Shown here in pieces: positions 15,623 to 25,500 of a stretch of 39,888 bases of DNA. Position numbers and translations under genes: made by a program. The stretch's first letter is position 1; the number at the start of each line of letters is the position of its first letter. The notes below the pieces were generated by a model. It worked only from the letters and a program-made list of their open reading frames with translations, had not been told where the DNA came from and did no database searches. The stretch comes from Candidatus Cloacimonadota bacterium (GTDB lineage: Bacteria > Cloacimonadota > Cloacimonadia > Cloacimonadales > TCS61), in the NCBI GenBank assembly GCA_023137125.1, contig JAGLPW010000137.1:1-39888 (forward strand). The letters are read 5' to 3'.

Positions 15623-16927
15623 TCAATGTATCTCATCGTATAGAATATTATCCCAATCTTCCCAGACTCCAGGCTGAGCTCCTTCATTATATATTCCTTC
15701 CCAGTCTCCATCGGCTGGAACGGTAACATCACCATCTCCATTGGTGTCTCCACCATTAATGTCATCTTTGTAGGAAGTGAACAACACACTTAAACCATCA
15801 TAATTAATAAGGTTATCTCCCTGGTACAAGATCGAACCTCCATTAAATTTCAAAACAACATTATCTGCAAGTTCAAGTGTATCACCTGGGACGATATAAA
15901 CACCAAGATACGGGAAGGCAAAAGGTACTTTAGTTTCTTCCCAACTGATGTTACCGGAAATGTAGTTGTTCGATCCATCATATCCGACGAAAATTCCATT
16001 ATATTCATTAATGACAGACAAGTTATCAGGATCATGGAAAATATTCGAATTATCAATGCTAAAATTTGTATTGATCTTCAAAGGTTTGATATTATCATAG
16101 AAAATATTATTCTGAATAATTGTTCCACTTCCTGCTTTCCCAGCATCCAACGCACCTTGAATACCTTTGTTATGAGCAATGATGCAATTAATAATAGATA
16201 TTTGTGTATTATTATCAAGAAGTATTGTTTCTTCATCATCACTCCCTCCATAATAGAATTCACAGAATTCGAAAGTAGAAGAGTTATTCGTGCCTACAAT
16301 ATTGATATTTCCCCAATCACCAGGTATAGGGGCAGTTGTACTTCCATCATCATTCGTATCTCCACCATAAATATCATCCTTAAAGGAAGTAAAAATGATA
16401 GGTTTTAACTCAGTTCCAGAAGCAAGAATCTTTCCATTATCAACAAACAAGCTTGCATTTACATCGAATTTAATAATTGTTCCAGGATTGATGGTTATAA
16501 TAGAAAAAACAGAGACTTCACCTTGAATTACGTAAATATTATTTTCAGTCCAGGTAACATCTATAGAGATAGTACCACTAATAAATTCTGGTTGAATTTC
16601 CTGTAAAATAAAATTAATTATATTCGTCTCTTTAGATTTAACTTCTACATTTTCCAAAACCTGCACAGTGTAGCCATCTGCAGTACAAGTAAGCGTATAT
16701 GTACCAGGATCTATCTGGAAAGAATAGCTTCCATCTGCACCGGAATATGCAACAATGTCTGAACCAACTTTTATGGTTGCATCTTCAATTACAGTTCCAC
16801 TTGCTTTTGCTACGATACCTTCTACGGTACCTGGCTCATCAGGTCCTGCAGGATCTTCTTCGCATCCTAAAAACAACAACCCAAAGACCACAATTAGAAC
16901 TGCTAATAATTTGTTAATATTTGTCAT
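15623..16927 (-). CDS. Lipoprotein with carboxypeptidase-regulatory-like and beta-helix domains
   Basis: The start at 16927 follows an AGGAGGG site and gives MTNINKLLAVLIVVFGLLFL with lipobox LFLGC; earlier in-frame starts add a non-hydrophobic leader. The mature protein of about 415 residues begins with an acidic linker (EEDPAGPDEPG). Next comes a CarboxypepD-regulatory-like beta domain (GTVEGIVAKASGTVIEDATI to IINFILQE). A parallel beta-helix of the kind seen in DUF1565-like surface proteins follows. Two copies of KDDI.GGDTN.DG....P..GDW, near residues 193-215 and 397-418, bracket the helix and look like calcium-binding Asp/Asn loops. It has no T9SS sorting domain, so it is anchored by lipid instead. 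No catalytic site is seen. Confidence 0.85.
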   Translation of the reverse strand: MTNINKLLAVLIVVFGLLFLGCEEDPAGPDEPGTVEGIVAKASGTVIEDATIKVGSDIVAYSGADGSYSFQIDPGTYTLTCTADGYTVQVLENVEVKSKETNIINFILQEIQPEFISGTISIDVTWTENNIYVIQGEVSVFSIITINPGTIIKFDVNASLFVDNGKILASGTELKPIIFTSFKDDIYGGDTNDDGSTTAPIPGDWGNINIVGTNNSSTFEFCEFYYGGSDDEETILLDNNTQISIINCIIAHNKGIQGALDAGKAGSGTIIQNNIFYDNIKPLKINTNFSIDNSNIFHDPDNLSVINEYNGIFVGYDGSNNYISGNISWEETKVPFAFPYLGVYIVPGDTLELADNVVLKFNGGSILYQGDNLINYDGLSVLFTSYKDDINGGDTNGDGDVTVPADGDWEGIYNEGAQPGVWEDWDNILYDEIH

Positions 16928-17036
16928 AACTTCCCTCCTATAAATAATTAGTTTATCCATTTGCACTTTACTAAAAACAAAAAAAATAAATCTTAAGTCA
17001 AGACATTAATAATTTAATAGTTTATTTTTTAGTATG

Positions 17037-17345
17037 TTACATATTCTTCCACTGGAATATTGCCAGATCAATTCTGTCATTTATTATTTGAATTCCTTCA
17101 CTTTCCAATATAGCTTTTTGCATTTCCAAACCATCACCAGATCTCAATGATATTCTTCCTTGAGAATTGATCACGCGATGCCATGGAAGATCATATTTTC
17201 CGGAAGATGAATGAAGAATCCTCGAAATTTGCCTTGCAGCCTTATTATTACCAGCGAGCGATGCAATTTGCCCATAAGTTGCAACTTTGCCTGCTGGAAT
17301 CTTTTGTATGATCTTTATCACCCGTTTACTGAAAGGTGAAATCAT
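17037..17345 (-). CDS. Alkyltransferase-like protein (ATL), DNA damage recognition
   Basis: A 102-residue protein matching the C-terminal DNA-binding domain of O6-alkylguanine-DNA methyltransferase: IPAGKVATYGQIASLAGN at 16-33, then KAARQISRIL at 35-44. The active-site motif reads PWHRV at 74-78 rather than PCHRV. The acceptor cysteine is therefore replaced by tryptophan, as in E. coli YbaZ and yeast Atl1. Such proteins bind O6-alkylguanine lesions without repairing them and channel them into nucleotide excision repair. It lies 18 bases after the second pgk-like gene on the same strand and may be its last cistron. No helix-hairpin or nuclease partner is nearby. Confidence 0.9.
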   Translation of the reverse strand: MISPFSKRVIKIIQKIPAGKVATYGQIASLAGNNKAARQISRILHSSSGKYDLPWHRVINSQGRISLRSGDGLEMQKAILESEGIQIINDRIDLAIFQWKNM

Positions 17346-17363
17346 TATAGCTCCTGAATAAAA

Positions 17364-18665
17364 TTAATCTTCCAACTGCTGCTTATTATCGATTAAAGCT
17401 CTCACTGGAGCTAATCCGGTTACTTTCCCTTCATGAATTGCTTTTAAAATAGTTCCACCACCGGAAAAGAAGTAATAATTTGGATCATCTACTGCTTTGA
17501 TATATTTCCCCGGCAGCAATGAACGAAGCTCCTGCAGTGTATCCCCTCCACCATACATTTTGTTGGCTTTCTTGTTCTCATCGATAAGAGAATACATTTT
17601 TTTTGTTCCTTCCCAGAAAGGTGGAGTGAAACCCATCACTGCATTCACAAAAATACTTTTAGCTCCCAACACAATATCTCTGATCTCGGGAACATCAAAA
17701 GATGATTCATGTATATCGAGAACATAATTCAATTTTGCTCCTGATTTCAATTTTCTTACATCGTGTTTTCTATATTTCCCTTTAATTTTCCCTTTTAATG
17801 TATCCGACTCTACAATAAATGGCGGTTCTATAAGTTTACCAGGATATTTTTTAGAAAGCTCATAAAATTCTTTTGCAATCTTAATTTCCTGGGCTGCAAT
17901 TCCCTTAATTTCAATATTATATTTAACGCTGAGATAGGCATTATAAATAACGCCACCCATCATCAGGTAATCCACTTTTTCTAAAAGTGAATTAAGAGGA
18001 CCGATCTTAGTATCAAATTTTGCACCTGCAATTATTGCCAGCATAGGATGATTCGGATTATAGATCTGATCGAGATTTTCTATTTCATGCTGCATCAGAT
18101 AACCAGCATAAGAAGGAAGATGCTCAGTTACCCGAATAGTTGAAGTATGAGGTTGCCATGAACCAAAAGCATCGTTAACAAAAACATCTGCTAGTCCCGC
18201 TAATTGTTCTCCTAATTTTTCGGCGTCTAATCCTTGTGCTTCCTCTCCTTTAAACCAGCGGATATTAGGCAAATAAATACCATCGATTTCTCCTCTGCGT
18301 AATCTCTTAATAAGAAGATTAACTCCCGTATCGATGCCAATGTAACCACCATTTTCTTTATCCTCTTTGAAATCCGGAACAATGAACCTAGTAAAAAGTT
18401 TGTTATAAAGGTAATCTACTATTGGCTTTACATCAAACTTTGAATTCATATCGATCTTTCCGGTTTTCTTATCTTTTGGTCTGCCCACATGAGACATCAA
18501 TATCAACTTGCCGCCCTTTGACAGAATATTGAATAGTGTGCCAAAAGTCTTATCAATTCGAAACGGATCTTTGATCATATGTTCCTTTGCCACGTTATGA
18601 TCAACACGAACTAAAACCAACTTATCTTTCAAATCTGCATCTTGAATTCTGGGAATGTCAAACAT
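17364..18665 (-). CDS. pgk: Divergent phosphoglycerate kinase, copy 1
   Basis: Recognisable as phosphoglycerate kinase over its full 433 residues, slightly longer than the usual 390-415. Conserved parts are VLVRVDHNV (usual VRVDFNVP), LMSHVGRP, NIRWFKGEE (usual NLRF..EE), VNDAFG, AGAKFDTKI (usual AKVSDKI) and YGGGDT. The loop after NDAFG reads SWQPHTST, where typical enzymes have (T/A)AHRAHAS, so the basic-patch arginine and one histidine that hold 3-phosphoglycerate are missing. GGAGG precedes the ATG. It lies 38 bases downstream of a paralogue with the same changes. It may be the glycolytic enzyme of this lineage or have a changed substrate; sequence alone does not decide. Confidence 0.85.
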   Translation of the reverse strand: MFDIPRIQDADLKDKLVLVRVDHNVAKEHMIKDPFRIDKTFGTLFNILSKGGKLILMSHVGRPKDKKTGKIDMNSKFDVKPIVDYLYNKLFTRFIVPDFKEDKENGGYIGIDTGVNLLIKRLRRGEIDGIYLPNIRWFKGEEAQGLDAEKLGEQLAGLADVFVNDAFGSWQPHTSTIRVTEHLPSYAGYLMQHEIENLDQIYNPNHPMLAIIAGAKFDTKIGPLNSLLEKVDYLMMGGVIYNAYLSVKYNIEIKGIAAQEIKIAKEFYELSKKYPGKLIEPPFIVESDTLKGKIKGKYRKHDVRKLKSGAKLNYVLDIHESSFDVPEIRDIVLGAKSIFVNAVMGFTPPFWEGTKKMYSLIDENKKANKMYGGGDTLQELRSLLPGKYIKAVDDPNYYFFSGGGTILKAIHEGKVTGLAPVRALIDNKQQLED

Positions 18666-18703
18666 TAATCCTCCGAATGATTTTAAATTTATTTCTTTTA
18701 TAT

Positions 18704-19987
18704 TTATGCATTATCTAATAGTGCTTTTACCTGTGCTAAACCTTTGGGAGAACCTTGTTCAATTGCCTTAAGTACAGCACCACCACCAGTAAAAATATAG
18801 TATTTTGGATGGTCAAGTGCAACAATATACAATCCGGGTAATAACCGTTTCAATTCCTGCATTGTATCACCACCACCATAAAGTTTGGTTGCATCCCTGT
18901 TTGTATCTATCAGTTCATCCAAAGCTATTGTCCCTTCATTAAAATGCGGTGTTAGCCCCATAACTGCATTCACTAAGATCGTTTGCGAGATCTGGAATAT
19001 TTTCTTTACATCAGGAATATCAAATGAACTTTTATCGATATCCAACACATAGTTCAAGTTTATTCCAGTTTTAAGTTCATGAATATTATGTGAGCGATAT
19101 TTCCCCTCTAATTTCCCTTCCAGAACATCCGATTCAACAATTACAGGAAGTTCCACAAGCTTGCCTGGAAAATCTTTTGCATATTCCACAAACTCTTTTG
19201 CCAAAGCCAAATCGTGATCAGTTATTCCTTTTATTTTAAAACCGTATTTAGCACAGAGGTAAGCATTGTATACTACTCCACCCAACACCAGATAATCGGC
19301 AACCTCTAAAAGCTTATACAACGGTCGTATCTTTGTATTGAATTTAGAACCGGCAACAACAGCCAGAAACGGTTTCTGGGGTTTATAGATACGCTGCAGA
19401 TTCTCAATTTCCTTTTGCATCAAGAAGCCGGCATAAGATGGCAAATATTTAGTCACGCCCACAGTGGAAGCATGCGGTTGCCAGGAACCAAAAGCATCAT
19501 TGATGAATATATCCGCTAATCCTGCCAACTGATGTGCAAACTGGTCTTCCAGTTCACCACCGGATTCTTCACCTTTGAACCAGCGTGTATTGGGAAGGTA
19601 GATCCCTTCGATCTTATCTTCTTTAAGTTCACGGATCATATGATTCACAGAAGTTTCCATACCCAAATAACCCTGAGGTGGATATTCAATAAATTTAGGG
19701 ATTTTAAGTTTTATATGTAATTTGCTTTCTAAATAATCTACAATAGGTTTTACAGATGTATTCTCAGAGATCTCAATTTCTCCGGTTTTCTTATTTCTGG
19801 GTCTGCCAATGTGAGTCATCAGGATCAATTTCCCACCCTTAGCACTAATGTAATAGAGAGTTCCCAGAGTTGCATCAATTCTATAGGGGTCATGTATCAA
19901 TCCTTTCTTAACCACGTTATGATCAACGCGTACAAGAACAACTTTACCCTTTAGATCAGCATTTTGTATACATGGAAAATCAACCAT
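18704..19987 (-). CDS. pgk: Divergent phosphoglycerate kinase, copy 2
   Basis: A 427-residue paralogue of the downstream copy, similar along its whole length. It has VLVRVDHNVVKKG, LILMTHIGRP, YLPNTRWFKGEE, INDAFGSWQPHAST, AGSKFNTKI and YGGGDTMQEL. It shares the loss of the HRAH motif and the Phe-to-His change in VRVDFN. The lysine of the AK(V)SDK motif is kept (SKFNTK). GGAGG lies before the ATG. As first gene of the pgk-pgk-ATL run it should be read from a promoter in 19988-20076. Two adjacent copies suggest gene duplication followed by divergence, possibly into a heteromer or two conditions of use. Confidence 0.85.
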   Translation of the reverse strand: MVDFPCIQNADLKGKVVLVRVDHNVVKKGLIHDPYRIDATLGTLYYISAKGGKLILMTHIGRPRNKKTGEIEISENTSVKPIVDYLESKLHIKLKIPKFIEYPPQGYLGMETSVNHMIRELKEDKIEGIYLPNTRWFKGEESGGELEDQFAHQLAGLADIFINDAFGSWQPHASTVGVTKYLPSYAGFLMQKEIENLQRIYKPQKPFLAVVAGSKFNTKIRPLYKLLEVADYLVLGGVVYNAYLCAKYGFKIKGITDHDLALAKEFVEYAKDFPGKLVELPVIVESDVLEGKLEGKYRSHNIHELKTGINLNYVLDIDKSSFDIPDVKKIFQISQTILVNAVMGLTPHFNEGTIALDELIDTNRDATKLYGGGDTMQELKRLLPGLYIVALDHPKYYIFTGGGAVLKAIEQGSPKGLAQVKALLDNA

Positions 19988-20076
19988 TACATACCTCCGA
20001 TTTTCAGCTACCGAATACGAGGTGGATTATTCATTTACCTGATTTTTTTTTGCAACCTATTTCTTAAAATAATCAT

Positions 20077-20107
20077 AAAAAAAAGCAGTCTTAATAATAA
20101 AGACTGC
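20077..20107 (-). terminator. Intrinsic terminator of the deiminase gene
   Basis: On the minus strand a GCAGTCTT-type stem pairs with AAGACTGC around a short AT loop (20085-20107) and is followed by eight T residues (20077-20084). It lies 25 bases after the stop codon of the deiminase gene. Confidence 0.88.
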
Positions 20108-20131
20108 CGAAAGATCGATTATTACTTTCTT

Positions 20132-22168
20132 TTATTTCAGTAAGATAATTTTCTTTACACTGGTATAATCACCTTCTTCATCATTCGCATCAAATGTAGA
20201 GAAATAAATACCACTGGAAACATTTCTACCATTTGTATCTTTTCCGTTCCATACTGTGCTATGCATTCCAGCTTCTTGAAATGAATTAACCAAAGTACGA
20301 ACCAACTGCCCCTTTGTATTGTAAATTTCTATTGTTACAGCTGAATTATTTTTCAAGTTATATCGTATGGTTGTTTCAGGATTGAATGGATTAGGATAAT
20401 TCCCTAACAATTTAGTTTCAGCATCCACAATATCATTATGAGTATTCGTTCCGGTAACAGTTAATGAGATTGGTACGATTGTTTCTTCTCTATCGTCATT
20501 AATTAACAGATCGACAGAATAATCTCCAATAGTCATATCAGTAGTATCAAATGTTAGTTCAATATTTTCGGAAGCTCCTGCCTGTAAAGTTCCCGAAACA
20601 GGATCAACGGAAAGCCAATCTGCTGATTCAGTGATACTATAATCCATAGCTGAACCACCGATATTTGATAATTCCATGATCTCAATTAAAATCTCATTTG
20701 CTGACATTTCGATCGAGAATGAAGCAGGATTTACTACAAGCTCAGCAGGATCGGGAATACCTGAAACTAGAAAAGCATGTGGATCTGGTTCTCCGATTAT
20801 CGGATGATTAGAACTATGCCCGGATTCATCTGCAGCATGAATATAATAAAATATTTCATTCCCTGGATCTGAAGCAGGTATTGAAGCAATATAATTATCA
20901 TTACCGGTTGGTGTCATTACAAGTGAATTAAATTCTCCATAATTTATCCTATATTTAACGAGGAGAGAATCTGCATAAAGTGATTCACCACTATAAGGTA
21001 CGATCTGAGCCACGATATCGATCTCTTCTCCGGCAGGCATTTCATCCAGTATCGGATCATGCTGAATATAAAGCATATTCCGGTCTGCAATTCCACGCGT
21101 TCTGCAATGAAGTGCATCTGTATCAACCCACCCATTTGAATAGATCCCGATTATCTCATACCCAGGCATTACTTCTTCATAAGTTGCTAGTGCTTCATCA
21201 TCCCACTGACTTCCGGTTTGGGGAACAAAAACTTTATTATTTAAGATAAGTGAATTTGTATATGGTGTTGGTTGGGAATATCCACCTGGAGTGTAAACTC
21301 GATAAACTTCATAGTTATTTCCCCAGGCAGAAGTTTGATCAGCAAAATAATCTGCTACAAATTCAAAATCAGCATATCGGTAATCACTTTGCGGAACCTG
21401 GCCTATCAAAACTTTATCTACATCTAAAAATTTTCCCCAGCAATCAATATGCTTTATGTATTCATCCAGAGGATCTAAAGTAACATGATAATCTTCAATT
21501 CCTAAGTAATCTAGAACAAGTTGGTCTATTTCTGCAGGAGTTAAACCTGGATTTTCATCATAAACAAGATCAGTAGAAGCACCAATGAAATTACCATCAC
21601 ACATATAATTTCCACCTGCATTTTCCAGATCCATTCCATAAAGGTCCAATCCAAAATAATTTGCAACTTCTATTGGGATGTCATCATCATCCGGTCTGGG
21701 TCGATTGTATGGAAAGTTCACAATAGCGATCTCATTATCTACTGAAACAAACCAGGGTCCATAATCACGTACCCAATATGTATTTGTTGGTGCATTGATG
21801 AATTCGCAGTTTACCATGTTCACACCGTTATTCTGGTAATTTGTTTCACATTGGCTTTGTTGATAACTTTGTACTATCGTGTAAACTATTATATCTTGCG
21901 ACATCTCTGCAATAAGTGCATACGGAACGCCAAGTGGATATACCACAAGAACGCCTTCCATTTGTTCAAATTCTGATGTTTGGCGAACTGTTCCTGTTGG
22001 AGGGTCTGTTGGTGTGAAATCCCGTTCATAATCTTCATTGTATAATATTTCTTCTAAACTTAGAAAGTGTGCTAGAATTGGATTCTCCATAACTTTTTGG
22101 GAAATGTTATCATAAGCATTTAATAATGCTGTAATAGATATAATTAATATAATTATTGATTTTTTCAT
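20132..22168 (-). CDS. Secreted PPAD-like peptidylarginine deiminase with T9SS sorting domain
   Basis: A 678-residue exported enzyme of the agmatine deiminase/bacterial PAD family, which converts arginine to citrulline and ammonia. Residues 1-18 are a signal peptide. The catalytic domain spans about 55-370, with Asp135 in WVRDYGPWF, His240 and Asp242 in KHIDCWGKF, Asn305 in YTNSL and the nucleophile Cys355 in ALHCRTRGI. These correspond, with nearly constant offset, to Asp130, His236, Asp238, Asn297 and Cys351 of P. gingivalis PPAD. Arg156 and Arg158 in YNRPRPD match the PPAD pair Arg152/Arg154 that grips the substrate C-terminus, so C-terminal arginine is the predicted target. An Ig-like section (380-470) and a BACON-like one (475-575) follow. 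The sorting domain is 595-678, from NYPNPFNP to KKIILLK. Confidence 0.92.
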   Translation of the reverse strand: MKKSIIILIISITALLNAYDNISQKVMENPILAHFLSLEEILYNEDYERDFTPTDPPTGTVRQTSEFEQMEGVLVVYPLGVPYALIAEMSQDIIVYTIVQSYQQSQCETNYQNNGVNMVNCEFINAPTNTYWVRDYGPWFVSVDNEIAIVNFPYNRPRPDDDDIPIEVANYFGLDLYGMDLENAGGNYMCDGNFIGASTDLVYDENPGLTPAEIDQLVLDYLGIEDYHVTLDPLDEYIKHIDCWGKFLDVDKVLIGQVPQSDYRYADFEFVADYFADQTSAWGNNYEVYRVYTPGGYSQPTPYTNSLILNNKVFVPQTGSQWDDEALATYEEVMPGYEIIGIYSNGWVDTDALHCRTRGIADRNMLYIQHDPILDEMPAGEEIDIVAQIVPYSGESLYADSLLVKYRINYGEFNSLVMTPTGNDNYIASIPASDPGNEIFYYIHAADESGHSSNHPIIGEPDPHAFLVSGIPDPAELVVNPASFSIEMSANEILIEIMELSNIGGSAMDYSITESADWLSVDPVSGTLQAGASENIELTFDTTDMTIGDYSVDLLINDDREETIVPISLTVTGTNTHNDIVDAETKLLGNYPNPFNPETTIRYNLKNNSAVTIEIYNTKGQLVRTLVNSFQEAGMHSTVWNGKDTNGRNVSSGIYFSTFDANDEEGDYTSVKKIILLK

Positions 22169-22356
22169 TAATCTTCCTCAATCTCATTTTTATCTTATTA
22201 TATATGCAATTTTAATTCCAAGATTATGAATAATTGGTTTAGATCAATAATAAACTACGGAAATGAAAATATATATATAAAATTATTATTAATATCACCG
22301 ATCCGACAATTGCTAAATGAGATGACAATAATACATGTTCAGGAGTGAATGTTCAA

Positions 22357-22390
22357 TAAAAAAAGCCCCATCATATAATCTGACAGGGCT
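22357..22390 (-). terminator. Intrinsic terminator of the protease operon
   Basis: On the minus strand AGCCCTGTCA pairs with TGATGGGGCT around an AT loop (22364-22390; one C-A mismatch region), then a run of seven T residues (22357-22363). It closes the three-gene protease operon and separates it from the deiminase gene. Confidence 0.85.
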
Positions 22391-22408
22391 AATAATTTAC
22401 TGAATGTT

Positions 22409-22520
22409 ATTTCATAAGAAATGAGAAGTTGCCCCTCGTAAAGCATGCTCAGGGCTAAATTCTCTTTCCTTAGAAATGAGAAGTTACCTGACCACTCACG
22501 AGTGGTCAGGCTAAATTCTC
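22409..22520 (-). repeat. Two tandem stem-loop repeats in the 3' UTR of the C25 gene
   Basis: Two units of about 55 bases share their ends (AGAAATGAGAAGTT at 22417-22430 and 22472-22485; GGCTAAATTCTC before each right end) but differ in the middle. In the unit at 22472-22520 the middle is a perfect 11-base inverted repeat CCTGACCACTC/GAGTGGTCAGG. In the other it is GCCC...GGGC. Both have an outer GAGAA/TTCTC stem. The last codons of the C25 gene (TTATTTCATAAGAA on the plus strand at 22521) recur at 22409, so the block looks like a duplicated gene end. Confidence 0.7.
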
Positions 22521-25500
22521 TTATTTCATAAGAATCATTTTCTTTGTGGAAGTATAACTACTAGATTTCATCTTGTAGAAATATATACCACTGGAAACTG
22601 TCTTACTGCTATTATCTTTACCATTCCATGAAACATTATGAAAAGCTGCATCAAGATACTCATTTACAAGTGTCTTAACTAGTTGTCCTTTCATGTTGTA
22701 AATATTGATAGATACATAACCTGCTTCGTTTGTTGAGAAGCTGATAGTTGTTGTTGGATTAAATGGGTTCGGATAGTTGCCTGTTAGTTCTGTTACTTCC
22801 GGTTTTAGCAAATTATCAACATCTGTGTGAGCAACAAAAGCACCGTTAGACATTTCAGATTCCCAATCACCATCATAAATCGTTGTTACATTGTATGTAT
22901 AGTTACCGCTTGGAACATTCAGATCCTCGTATGGTGAAGACATTACATCTTCTGCAATCAGCTCTGTATTACGGTATACATTGTAGGAAACAATACCTCT
23001 TGTAGGTTCAATCCAGCTTACTATAACATCCGGATCTTGTGATGCAGCTGTTACATCTGTTGGTGCTGGCAGTTCTACCGTTACATTAGCTGGATCTGAA
23101 GGATAAGATTCTCCATCATCATAAATGGCAGTTACAGTATATACATAATCACCTGCATCTATTGCTTCATCAGTATATGTTAGTGTCGATGGATCTGTGA
23201 TCTCAACAATTTCGTTTCCACCTTCATATACTTTGAAACCGGTAAGAGAACGTGTATCAGAAACTGGTACTTCATTAGTTCCTGATGTTCTTTGTCCAAT
23301 AACTATTTTGCCTACCTTGCCTATAGTTTCATTCTCACTCATTAATTCTTCTGGTGCTTCCCAAGTGATAACTACATCATTGAAGTCTACAATTGCTGCT
23401 TCTACGTTTTCTGGTGAGTTAAGAGGTGGTACAAATGCTATAGCTGGGAAGACTATATAATCTATCCAAGCACAATCTGAACCGCTGCTAACCGAACCAT
23501 CCTTGTCATATTCCCATTTGAGAGTATGAGTTCCTGCTGAGAGTTGATATGTCTCTTGACCCCAAGGAACAGTACCACTCCAGGAGTCCATTTCACTGTT
23601 ATCAATAAAGAAACGCAAGTAATCCCAACTTCCTTCTGAGGAGACTTTCTTATAGAAAGTCAGCTCACCAGCTGCAAGAACATTAACTTCCAGATATATA
23701 GAAGAAGTCTGATTATCAGCTATATTACCTGAAGTAGCACTATAGAATCCCTCATATGCATCTGTGGATATTAACCAGTCTGCATTTCCACTAAACTGCC
23801 AGTCAAAGTTCAGAAAGTTATTACTTTCAAAGTCTTCGACTATTAATCCAACAATAGTTGTAAAATAATTTTGAATTGAATATGCATCAGCATCAACTTC
23901 ATAATTAAAAGTTATTGGAGTTCCTAAAGAGATCTCCGAATCTGCTGTTACAGTATAGATAGCATCTACACTGCTTCCTGCAGCGATCTCACCTAAAGTG
24001 TATGTTTCATCTACAATTGTGATGAGTGGTTCAGTAGATGTGAGAGTACCAATAGCAGATGGAGAGTCAGAACTGCCTTCATTATTTGTGGGGATATAAA
24101 AAGTTACGGTTTCACCCGGATCTATTATACCATTATTATTACCTGTTGCATCATCAATAATATATTCTTCAGCGGTAAGAATAGGTGCATGCAATTCATC
24201 TGAGAAATCGCTTTCCCATATTTCACCACCATTAGCTTCTACCACAAAATTTATTACATGACCATCTGGAACATCATTTGCAACTTCTAATCCAAATGCA
24301 TCATCAACTGTTACTGTAGCACCAGCTGTAATATTTCCAAAGTAAGCAGTTGCATCTGTAATTGTAACATAGTCATCTGTTGTGGAAATCGTTACATCAA
24401 CGTTATTTGCCTGTTCACTTCCAACATTGTAAACAGTGAAATCAAGCGTAACAATTTCACCATAATCTAACATTCCATTTCCATTACCGGAAGCATCATT
24501 GATAATATGTGAATCATAAACCACATAAGGTCCATCTGTTGGGATAACTGGAATTTCAACTTCATATCTGTAATAGTTTTGCATTGTTATAACAAGATCA
24601 ACAATTGTTGGTGAAATTTGAGGATCGATAGTTATAGACACAGGAGAACCTGTTCCATCTGCAACACCAATTAATTCGCCATTTACAGATAAAGCAATAA
24701 GTGCACCAACATTAGCTGTTACATTAAATGAAGAAAAACCACTCATTAACACAGGATCATGAACAACAGTAAGATCTTGCGGAACTTCTGAATATACTGT
24801 TGTAAATGCATCTCCATGATGATGGAAAAGTGCATAGGTTACAGCTTTATTGTTTGTGTTATATGGCCATGATGATTGTTGAAGGAAATATTTTCCAGCT
24901 GAATTAGCAAAAGCCGGAAGCACATCACGAGAATCTGGAGTTGTGCCATAATCAGGTAGAAAATCTGGCCACATATTGTCATACATTCCCCATACAAAAG
25001 TGTCGTTTACAAATGAATAAGAAACTTCTGAAGCTGCAATAATTCCAAGACAACCTGAATTCTCCCCAGTATTTGTATATCTGTGGAATGTCTCAGCAAA
25101 ACACTCTCCAGCCAAATTAAACTTTCCGGTAAGACAGTTGATTGAGAATATAAATGGAAGGTCCGTATTGTTCAAACTGTTTATATGACTGGATTGGAAT
25201 CCCGGTTCTCCCCAGCCTGTATTGCTGCCATGGTCACGATGTTGCAACATAAAGGCACCGTCATTAATACCATTAATAACATCATTGGCATTGCCATACC
25301 ATGTACAATTAACTTCACCTGGAGTAGCGGGAATATAGCCTAATCCATTAGGACCAAAAACATTTAATACAGTAGCTGTATTAGTTGCTGTAGACCATGG
25401 GCCGGTTACTGGATTACCACTATAAATAGCATTGACTCTATTAACAGTTTTACCTTGATTTACTTCCCAGAAACCTGCAACAGCTTCAGAACATATCTGG

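Larger units (their letters stand above)
22169..22520. other. 352-base gap between deiminase and C25 protease genes
   Basis: The right part (22409-22520) holds two related hairpin repeats and 22357-22390 holds the C25 terminator. The left part (22169-22356) is A/T-rich and should contain the deiminase promoter, but I could not identify boxes with confidence. No gene is visible. Confidence 0.6.

Noticed and set aside
15568-15789. Minus-strand reading frame overlapping the end of the beta-helix lipoprotein
   Set aside because: It lies in another frame of the Asp/Gly-rich repeat of the real gene and across the terminator, with no ribosome binding site.
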